Assembly (NCBI RefSeq): GCF_004519405.1
Contig: NZ_SGWI01000005.1
Span: 186,001 to 250,000 of the forward strand
Origin: Pseudomonas sp. BCA17
Lineage (GTDB): Bacteria > Pseudomonadota > Gammaproteobacteria > Pseudomonadales > Pseudomonadaceae
Direction: 5' to 3'
Length of the DNA: 64,000 nucleotides
Below the pieces are notes generated by a model that worked only from the letters and a program-made list of their open reading frames with translations, was not told the origin of the DNA and made no database searches. Shown piece after piece: positions 55,255 through 61,994 of this stretch. How positions within the stretch are numbered: position 1 is the stretch's first letter; the number at the start of each line of letters is the position of its first letter. The position numbers and the translations under genes were made by a program.

Positions 55255-56318
55255 CAGTCACCGTCGTTGGCGTTGAAGCCCAGTTGGATGCCCAGAGCCT
55301 TGGCCAGCTCACCTTCGTGCAGGCGGTGGACCACGTTGAGGCTGTCATAAAGGTCGTTGAGCTGCTGGCGTCCGGCGTCGTCGGCCAGCAGTTCATTGAG
55401 GGTGCGCTGGTTGCTGGCGAACAGTTTCAGGGCGGCGGCATAGGCGGCGTCGATCTTGTCGGCCAGCGGCTTTTGATCCGACGGCAACAGGCTGCGCAGT
55501 CCCTTGTTCTCCACGCCCGCCCATACGGTCTGTGCGGCGGCGAGGCTGGCTTCCAGGCTTTGCAGGGACGCCTGGCTGCGCCATGCGTCAGCCTGGAACG
55601 GTTGCGGGATACCCTTGGCCTGGCGACCCATCGGCGTGCCGAGTTTTTTCTTCAGAGTGTCCAGCGCGGTTACCTGCGCACGCAGCAGGTCGGCGATGGC
55701 TTCGTGGGAATCGGCGTAGCGCTGGTTGGGAAACTTGGTCATCTGCGCGAGCATCCCGTCGGTGTTGTTCCAACTGGCGAGGATCTCTTCAGCGAGGGTT
55801 TTCTGGCGTTCGCCGATGGCCACCAGCAACGGGCAGTAGCGAGCCTTCTGCGCTTCATCGGCGACGTCGGTCTTGGCGTCGTAGAGGATGTATTCGTAAG
55901 CCGACAGGCCCTGTACCACGACGCTGGACTTGGCCAGGGCAGCGGCGTCGATCTGCGGGTGGTCGCTGACCAGTTGTTCGACCTGGCGGCCCACCAGGTT
56001 TTTCTTGTCCGGCCAGAACTGCACCTGCCACGAACGGTTGCCCTCGGCCAACGGGCCGATCAGCAGCGGTTGCAGCTCGGCCCAGGCTTTTTGTGCGTGG
56101 AGGAAGTCGGCGCGCGCGGTGTCCAGGCTTTCCTTGCCCTGGCAATAGGCGAGGGCGCTGACGGCCAACTGGCGGTCGGCTTCGACCCAACGGCTGTAGG
56201 TCGGCAGAATGACCTGCTTGGCGATGGCCGCCGAGGTCACCGCTTGTGGGTCCTGGGGCGAACAGGCACCGAGGGCTAAAGCGGCCAGGCTGGTGAACAA
56301 CAACTTGGGACGGAACAT
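55254..56318 (-). CDS. Imelysin-family lipoprotein (peptidase M75 superfamily)
   Basis: A 354-residue helical protein with a lipobox (ALGAC, C19) and the imelysin domain (about residues 30-350). The conserved GxHxxE motif of the family reads G137-L-S-A-Y-E142 here: the histidine is replaced by serine while the glutamate remains. Imelysin-like proteins bind iron or heme outside the cytoplasm; peptidase activity is doubtful in general and especially with this change. It lies 30 bp after the DUF1111 gene and is translationally coupled to DUF1513. Confidence 0.87.
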   Translation of the reverse strand: MFRPKLLFTSLAALALGACSPQDPQAVTSAAIAKQVILPTYSRWVEADRQLAVSALAYCQGKESLDTARADFLHAQKAWAELQPLLIGPLAEGNRSWQVQFWPDKKNLVGRQVEQLVSDHPQIDAAALAKSSVVVQGLSAYEYILYDAKTDVADEAQKARYCPLLVAIGERQKTLAEEILASWNNTDGMLAQMTKFPNQRYADSHEAIADLLRAQVTALDTLKKKLGTPMGRQAKGIPQPFQADAWRSQASLQSLEASLAAAQTVWAGVENKGLRSLLPSDQKPLADKIDAAYAAALKLFASNQRTLNELLADDAGRQQLNDLYDSLNVVHRLHEGELAKALGIQLGFNANDGD

Positions 56319-56348
56319 ATAGAGCTCCCTTCTGTATTGGGGCGAAGC

Positions 56349-57776
56349 TTATAAAGAATTCAGGAACGCCAGCAACGCGGCGCGCTGCTCGGCATTGAAG
56401 GACAGCACATGCTGCTGCGCCGCCTGTGCTTCACCGCCGTGCCATAGCACGGCTTCGAGCAGGTTGCGGGCGCGACCATCATGTAAAAACTGGGTGTGGT
56501 CACTCACGGTTTGCGTCAGGCCGATACCCCACAACGGCGGTGTGCGCCAGTCACGGCCACCGGCCTTGAACTCGCTGCGGTGGTCGGCCAGACCTTCGCC
56601 CATGTCGTGCAGCAACAGGTCGCTATAAGGACGAATCGTCTGGTTGGCCAGTTCGGGTTCGGAGGCAGAAGCGGCCGTGGTGAACGTCGGTTTATGGCAA
56701 CCCTGGCAACCGGCCTGGTAGAACAGGTTTTTGCCGGCCAGCACCTGTGGCGTGTTGACGTCACTGCGTGCGGGAACCGCGAGGTTGCGCGTGTAGAACA
56801 GCACCAGGCGCAGGATGTTGTCGCTGACTTCCGGCTCGCCATCGGGGCCATTGCCGTTGGGGGCCTGTTTGCAGGCAATTTGGGCATCCGTGCAATCATC
56901 AAAGGGTCTCAGGGACGTGGTGAGGCCCATGTCACCAGAAAACGCGTGAACATTTTGTTGGTTGAGGTTGGGCTGCCCGGCCTTCCAACCGAAACGCCCG
57001 AGGACGGTCTTGTGTTGGGCGTCATCCCACACCCAATTGGCGCGGCCGACGAGGGCTTCTTTGTCGGCCGTTTTTGTGTCGGTATTGCGCAGGATGTCGG
57101 CATCGCTGATCGCTTCGAGCAGGCCCAGGCCAATCATGGGCGGTGCGATTCGCGCTGAAAAAAGTGTATCTGGATGCATCGGTCCGTAGCCGAGCTGGGT
57201 GATTTGCAGGTTTGGCTTGCGCAACTCAACCACCGTGCCGTCCTTGAAGCTGACGTTGACCGGTGTGTAGTCCACCCGCACTTTGCCTTCAGGGGTTACG
57301 CCCGGCACGGCCATGTCTTGCAATTGCCCGCCGTAGACGGGCTCGGGCACCACACCAAGCTGCTCGATAAGCCTGGCATCCAGCGGCGCGGCCGGAATCG
57401 ACAGGCGCACCAGCATCGACACCGCATTCGGCGCGTCGGGTAATGGCGGGTGTCCGCGGCCGTCCTTGATATGGCAATTCTGGCAGGCGTTGGTGTTGAA
57501 CAGCGGCCCCAGGCCATCACGGGCGGTGGTGGTGGACGGTGCGATCACCCACGGGCTGCGAAAGAAGCTGTTGCCGACGCTGAAATCCAGGCGACGGCTC
57601 GGCGCCAGGTTGGCTGAGGGCAGGGAAAACGCGTTCTGGTCGCGCTTGTTCACCGTCGTCGCGCCGCCGGCCCGCGATTCCCCCGGCTCTGCCTGGGTAA
57701 ACCTGGGTGGGGCATCGCAGGCAGTCAGGCTCAAGGCCATCAACGCTGCAGACAGGCGAAAAAGCGAACGGAACAT
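56349..57776 (-). CDS. Di-heme oxidoreductase-like protein (DUF1111)
   Basis: A 475-residue exported lipoprotein (lipobox SLTAC, C20; start at 57776). Two heme c-binding motifs are visible, CQNCH at residues 98-102 and CQGCH in the C-terminal half (FYQAGCQGCHKPTF), as in DUF1111 di-heme 'thiol oxidoreductase-like' proteins. A likely role is electron transfer during iron handling in the periplasm. It heads the operon with imelysin and DUF1513; the IcmP-type imelysin peptidase often found ahead of this set in pseudomonads is absent. Divergent from the nitroreductase gene. Confidence 0.88.
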   Translation of the reverse strand: MFRSLFRLSAALMALSLTACDAPPRFTQAEPGESRAGGATTVNKRDQNAFSLPSANLAPSRRLDFSVGNSFFRSPWVIAPSTTTARDGLGPLFNTNACQNCHIKDGRGHPPLPDAPNAVSMLVRLSIPAAPLDARLIEQLGVVPEPVYGGQLQDMAVPGVTPEGKVRVDYTPVNVSFKDGTVVELRKPNLQITQLGYGPMHPDTLFSARIAPPMIGLGLLEAISDADILRNTDTKTADKEALVGRANWVWDDAQHKTVLGRFGWKAGQPNLNQQNVHAFSGDMGLTTSLRPFDDCTDAQIACKQAPNGNGPDGEPEVSDNILRLVLFYTRNLAVPARSDVNTPQVLAGKNLFYQAGCQGCHKPTFTTAASASEPELANQTIRPYSDLLLHDMGEGLADHRSEFKAGGRDWRTPPLWGIGLTQTVSDHTQFLHDGRARNLLEAVLWHGGEAQAAQQHVLSFNAEQRAALLAFLNSL

Positions 57777-57915
57777 CGAGTTTCCTGAACGAGGGCGCAA
57801 AATGAAGCCGCAAAGTCTAACAGGGCAGCGCGGATTGAATAAGAGCAATTATCGTTTGGTGGAACCCGATTCATTCCCGCTAGAATGGCCGCACATTTAT
57901 TTCTGGAGGTGGCCA

Positions 57916-58479
57916 ATGCAGGCTCTCGACGCTTTGCTCAACCGTGTTTCTGTGCCGCGTTTGCTGGAGCCGGCACCGACCCAGGCGCAGCGCGATGTGC
58001 TGTTCGCTGCCGCCATGCGCGCGCCGGACCACGGCCAGTTGCGCCCCTGGCGTTTCCTCACCGTGGAAGGCGCCGCTCGTGAACAAATGGGCAAGTTGTT
58101 GGCCGAAGCTGCACGCCTGCAAGATGCCGATGCTCCGCAAGCCGTCATCGACAAAGCCCTGAACGGCCCGTTGCGTGCCCCGTTGGTCGTGGTGGTGATC
58201 GCCCGCCTGCAGGAACACTTCAAGGTGCCGAAGTCCGAACAGTTGCTGGCGGCCGGCTGTGCGGCCCATGGCATTCTGTTGGCGGCATACGCCCAGGGGA
58301 TTGGTGCCGTGTGGCGCACCGGCGAATTGTCCTACTCGGCCCACGTCGCCAAAGGCCTGGGGTTGACGGCGGATGAGGAAGTGATTGGCTTCCTCTACCT
58401 GGGCACCCCGCAGAACCCGCCGCGCATTGCACCGAAAGAAGATGTGGCGCCGTTTGTCAGCGCCTGGACCGGTTCGTAG
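57916..58479 (+). CDS. Nitroreductase-family protein (YdjA-like)
   Basis: A 187-residue flavoprotein of the minimal nitroreductase type: VSVPRLLEPAPTQAQRDVLFAAAMRAPDHGQLRPWRF binds FMN at the N-terminus, and GILLAAYAQGIGAVWRTGE forms the second half. YdjA is an unusually small, FMN-binding enzyme with weak activity; physiological substrates are unknown. The start at 57916 follows TGGAGG. It ends one base before the convergent chemoreceptor gene. Confidence 0.88.
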   Translation: MQALDALLNRVSVPRLLEPAPTQAQRDVLFAAAMRAPDHGQLRPWRFLTVEGAAREQMGKLLAEAARLQDADAPQAVIDKALNGPLRAPLVVVVIARLQEHFKVPKSEQLLAAGCAAHGILLAAYAQGIGAVWRTGELSYSAHVAKGLGLTADEEVIGFLYLGTPQNPPRIAPKEDVAPFVSAWTGS

Positions 58480-60618
58480 TCAGACCTTGAATTGATCCAT
58501 CAGCTTCATCTGTTGGCCGGCCAGCGCATTGAGCTGGCTGCTGATGGCCGCCGACTCGGTCGCCTGGCCGGTGAGGGTTTCGGTGACGGTGCGGATCGCC
58601 GAGACGTTGCGATTGACCTCTTCGGCCACCGCGCTCTGCTCTTCGGCGGCGCTGGCGATTTGCAGGTTCATGTCGCTGATCACCGTCACCGCATCGCTGA
58701 TCTTGCCCAGCGCCTGCACGGCCTGATGGATTTGCCCGGCATTGCTCTGGGCCTGCTGCTGGCTAGAATGCATGGTCGCTACCACGCCGCGGGTGCCGCT
58801 CTGGATGCGCTCGATCACCAGGCGAATTTCCTCTACCGAGTCCTGGGTGCGTTTGGCCAGGTTGCGCACTTCGTCGGCCACCACCGCAAAACCACGGCCG
58901 CTTTCCCCGGCACGCGCCGCTTCGATGGCGGCGTTGAGCGCTAACAGGTTGGTCTGCTCGGCAATGCTGCGGATCACTTCGAGCACCGAGCCGATCTGCT
59001 CGCTGTTTACCGCCAAGGCTTCCACTTCAGTCACCGCCTTGCTGACTTCTTCGGCGAGAGTGGTGATGTCGCGGGTGCTCTTCTCGATGATCGACATGCC
59101 TTCACGCGCCGACTGATCCGCCCCGCGTGCGGCATTGGCGGCATTGGAAGCGCTGTTGGCCACATCATGGGCGGTGGCGCTCATTTCATTGGAGGCCGTG
59201 GCCACCTGGTCGATTTCACGGAACTGCACCTGCATGCCTTCGCTGGTCTGGCGTGCAATCTCGGATGACTGATCAGCCGTGCCACGGGCTTCGGTGATGC
59301 TTTGCTTGATCTGTGCGATGGTTGGTTGCAGCTTGTCGAGGAAGCGGTTGAACCAGTTCGCCAGTTCGCCCAGTTCATCTTTCCTGGCGTAAGCCAGTCG
59401 CTGGGTCAGGTCACCTTCGCCGCTGGCAATATCCTTGAGCATCGCGGCCACATTGTTGATCGGGCGGGTGACGCCGGTAGCGGTCAGCCAGATCAGCAGC
59501 AGGCCCAGCAGCGCGGCGGCAGCGGCGATCAGTAGGGTTTTGACCAGGCCGCTGGCCTGGGCTTCGTCGAGTACCGCTTGCAGCTTCACGTTATCGGCGA
59601 GCATCACGCTCTTGGGCAGCTTGATTACCACGCCCCAGTTCTTGGCGTCGGCAATCGGTTTGAACGGGTACACCGCGCGAATCGTATCGTCCTGTTCGCG
59701 GATCATAGGGTTGCCGGTGGCCAGCAGTTGCACGATGTCCTTGCCTTCCGTGCCGATGATGTCGATCAGGTTCTTGCCGACCCTGCCGGGTTCGCCGCTG
59801 TAGGCCGCGATCAAACCGGTGCTGGAGAGAATCTCCAGGTGCGCCGCACCGTTGAACAGGTCTTTCTGCGCTGCGTCGGTGTTGGCTTGCAAGGCGTTAA
59901 GGGCGATGTCGATGCCGACAACGCCGATGACTTTGCCGTCCACGATCAGCGGCAGGGAAATGGTGGTCATCAGCACAGGTTTACCCGCCACGGTGTCTTC
60001 GTAGGGGTCAAGCAGGCAAGTGCTACGGCTGTCTCGTGGGCAGGTGTACCAGCTGTTGTAGGGAGTGCCGCTGAGGTTGAGCGTGGTCTTGGTCAGGTCG
60101 TCTTCAACCATGATGGTGTTCAAGCCCTCACCGCCAGCACGACTCCAATAGCTGGAGAAGCGGCCTTTTTCATTGGAGACGCGTGCCTTGTCATCAATGA
60201 ACTCGCTGTCCTTGCCATCCAGGGCGTTGGGTTCGAACGAGAGCCAGAAACCCAACGCTGTTCGGTTGCGCTCGAAGGCCGTCTTCAGGCTCTGATTGAG
60301 TTCTTCACGCAGCGCGCCGGCCTCCAGCCCGCGCTTGGCACCGGTGTTGCGCAGGTCTTTGATCTGGTCAGCCAGTGCGGTAATGGCGACCAGGCTGTCG
60401 CCGAAGGTTTTCTGCATTTGTGCGGCTTGTTCGCCCGCCTTGGCTTGCAGCAATTGTTCCACGCTGGCGGTGAGCATGCGCGAACTTGAATCGCTGACTA
60501 ATTTATCGTTCTGGTTGGTGTTGTAGAGGTTGATGCTGACGATGAGCGCGATCACCCCCAGCAGACAGAGTCCGGACAACAGCACGATTTTCAAGCGGAT
60601 GGAGAGGGTGTCGAACAT
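58480..60618 (-). CDS. Methyl-accepting chemotaxis protein with dCache sensor
   Basis: A 712-residue chemoreceptor: first helix about residues 11-31, periplasmic dCache domain about 35-370 (WYTCPRDS ... LMTTISLPLIVDGKVIGVVGIDIAL), second helix about 370-390, HAMP about 392-445 and a long signalling domain with the conserved tip INLLALNAAIEAARAGESGRGFAVVADEVRNLAKRT-type sequence. The amino-acid-sensing dCache motif (Y..R.WY) is not apparent, so the ligand is unknown. C-terminal residues (MDQFKV) lack a CheR-binding pentapeptide. Confidence 0.93.
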   Translation of the reverse strand: MFDTLSIRLKIVLLSGLCLLGVIALIVSINLYNTNQNDKLVSDSSSRMLTASVEQLLQAKAGEQAAQMQKTFGDSLVAITALADQIKDLRNTGAKRGLEAGALREELNQSLKTAFERNRTALGFWLSFEPNALDGKDSEFIDDKARVSNEKGRFSSYWSRAGGEGLNTIMVEDDLTKTTLNLSGTPYNSWYTCPRDSRSTCLLDPYEDTVAGKPVLMTTISLPLIVDGKVIGVVGIDIALNALQANTDAAQKDLFNGAAHLEILSSTGLIAAYSGEPGRVGKNLIDIIGTEGKDIVQLLATGNPMIREQDDTIRAVYPFKPIADAKNWGVVIKLPKSVMLADNVKLQAVLDEAQASGLVKTLLIAAAAALLGLLLIWLTATGVTRPINNVAAMLKDIASGEGDLTQRLAYARKDELGELANWFNRFLDKLQPTIAQIKQSITEARGTADQSSEIARQTSEGMQVQFREIDQVATASNEMSATAHDVANSASNAANAARGADQSAREGMSIIEKSTRDITTLAEEVSKAVTEVEALAVNSEQIGSVLEVIRSIAEQTNLLALNAAIEAARAGESGRGFAVVADEVRNLAKRTQDSVEEIRLVIERIQSGTRGVVATMHSSQQQAQSNAGQIHQAVQALGKISDAVTVISDMNLQIASAAEEQSAVAEEVNRNVSAIRTVTETLTGQATESAAISSQLNALAGQQMKLMDQFKV

Positions 60619-60756
60619 AGGTCACTCGTGAATGGACGTGTTGAAAGGCAAGCAAGGCAAGCCAAGTCCATTCGGCGCTATATCCGGAGCATCGGCGCAG
60701 TCTGGTGATTCATGAGGAGAAGGCGATGAGTGGTAGGGGAAACCCTGCACGCGCCA

Positions 60757-61158
60757 TTATACGGGGGCTGCGAGCTGTTCCGGGCGCGACCAGATCCACA
60801 GGTTGCCTAGGCTCATCCCGGCAATTGCCAGATAGATCGGCCAGCCGTGATCAAGCATCACCAGCATCAGGCCGGCACACAGCAGCATGCTCACGGTGGC
60901 GCTGACTTTGGCGCGACGCGTGATGATCTTGCCGTTGCGCCAGTTGAACAGGATGGGGCCGAACAGCCGGTGGTTTTCCAGCCAGGCGCTGAGGCGCGGC
61001 GAGCTTTTGGTCGCGGCCCAGGCGGCGAGCAGGATGAACTCGGTGGTGGGCAAACCCGGTATGACGATCGCCACCAACCCGATGCCCAGGCTGACATAGG
61101 CCAGCAGGCCGAACAGGATCTGGGCGATTTTCGAGGTGGATTGGGTTTTGCCGGTCAT
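60757..61158 (-). CDS. YbaN-family (DUF454) membrane protein
   Basis: A protein of about 133 residues with three to four hydrophobic segments and the family patterns GIGLVAIVIPGLPTTEFILLAAWAATKSSPRLSAWLENHRLFGP and YLAIAGMSLGNLWIWSRPE. The function of DUF454/YbaN is unknown. I take the ATG at 61158 (MTGKTQS); a GTG five codons upstream is possible, and neither has a clear ribosome-binding site. It lies between the chemoreceptor and heme-oxygenase genes. Confidence 0.85.
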   Translation of the reverse strand: MTGKTQSTSKIAQILFGLLAYVSLGIGLVAIVIPGLPTTEFILLAAWAATKSSPRLSAWLENHRLFGPILFNWRNGKIITRRAKVSATVSMLLCAGLMLVMLDHGWPIYLAIAGMSLGNLWIWSRPEQLAAPV

Positions 61159-61201
61159 AGGTGGGGTGATCACAGAAAATCAGTCTGAAACGAGATCCAA
61201 G

Positions 61202-61226
61202 TGTGGGAGGGGCAGCGCCTCCCACA
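61202..61226. repeat. Single REP sequence
   Basis: TGTGGGAGG-GGCAGCG-CCTCCCACA, a perfect 9-bp inverted repeat between the DUF454 and heme-oxygenase genes; GTGGGAGG-type REP, unpaired. Confidence 0.7.
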
Positions 61227-61250
61227 GTTGATTGCATTTCAATCGGGGCG

Positions 61251-61859
61251 TCAGGCCAGTTCGGGGGCGCTAGCGTACGCCTGTTCCAGCAGCACGGTGA
61301 AGCGCACGAATGCGTCGATCGCACCTTTTTCTACCGCGGCCTCTTCTTCGGCGGTGAATACCAGGCCGTCGAGCGTACGGGTAAAGCGCTTCCAGCCTTC
61401 GGCGCGACCACCTTCCGGTTCACCCAGGTGGCGGGCACCGAAGGTTTCACTCAGGCCCAGGCCCACGGCGCGCTTGATCAGGAACGCCGCACCCAGCTTG
61501 GAGCCTTCCGACACGAACAGCCAGCCCAGGGCTTCGGCTTTGCCTGGGTTCTTCACTGCACCTGCGACCGGTGCCGGCACGTCGGTGTCCAGGTCGCGCA
61601 GGTCCAGCCTGGCGGCTTCGGCGCGGCAGCGCTCGGCCAGGTCCGGGACGATTTTGATCAGTTCCGGGTCGTTGTACAGGGCCACCAATTCCGACTGGAA
61701 CAGGTATTGCGCCACCACGAAACGGGCGAAGTTGGCCTGGGTTTCGAATGGGGCGTGGGCTTTGACCAGGGCGTCGAGCTTGGTGTGTGGCTCGTTGGTG
61801 ATCTGGTTCAGGCGCTGGGAGCGCAGGCTCGGGCGTTCTGCGGTAGGAGAAGCGGTCAT
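61251..61859 (-). CDS. hemO: Heme oxygenase (HemO/PigA-like)
   Basis: A 202-residue all-helical enzyme with the proximal heme ligand H25 (ITNEPHTKLDALV) and the distal-helix pattern LGWLFVSEGSKLGAAFL. It opens heme to biliverdin and releases iron after uptake. P. aeruginosa HemO (PigA) has the histidine at nearly the same position and produces beta/delta-biliverdin. The gene follows the TonB-dependent receptor on the same strand, but an intrinsic terminator lies between them, so it may have its own promoter in the 84 bp upstream; an AAGGA site precedes the ATG. Confidence 0.93.
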   Translation of the reverse strand: MTASPTAERPSLRSQRLNQITNEPHTKLDALVKAHAPFETQANFARFVVAQYLFQSELVALYNDPELIKIVPDLAERCRAEAARLDLRDLDTDVPAPVAGAVKNPGKAEALGWLFVSEGSKLGAAFLIKRAVGLGLSETFGARHLGEPEGGRAEGWKRFTRTLDGLVFTAEEEAAVEKGAIDAFVRFTVLLEQAYASAPELA

Positions 61860-61891
61860 CGAAAAAGTCCTTGAGAAGGGTAGCGCCTTGT

Positions 61892-61907
61892 GGCTCTAAA
61901 GAGAGCC
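61892..61907. other. Small hairpin in the hemO leader
   Basis: GGCTCT-AAAG-AGAGCC, a perfect 6-bp stem 33-48 bases upstream of the hemO start codon. No adjoining T-run on the minus strand, so it is not a normal terminator. Confidence 0.4.
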
Positions 61908-61942
61908 GTTATCAACTAGACGAACAGGAAGACGTGGCACAG

Positions 61943-61986
61943 TAAAAAATCCTCACCTGCCGGTGATTAATTCCGGCGAGGTGAGG
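61943..61986 (-). terminator. Intrinsic terminator between the heme receptor and hemO
   Basis: On the minus strand CCTCACCTCGCCGG, a 9-base loop, CCGGCAGGTGAGG, then ATTTTTT. The stem has one bulged base. It begins 9 bases after the receptor stop codon. Confidence 0.85.
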
Positions 61987-61994
61987 CGCATCGA

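Noticed and set aside
57836..57854. AT-rich sequence resembling a Fur box upstream of the DUF1111 gene
   Set aside because: Only the first hexamer (GATAAT on the minus strand) fits; the rest does not match the 19-bp consensus.
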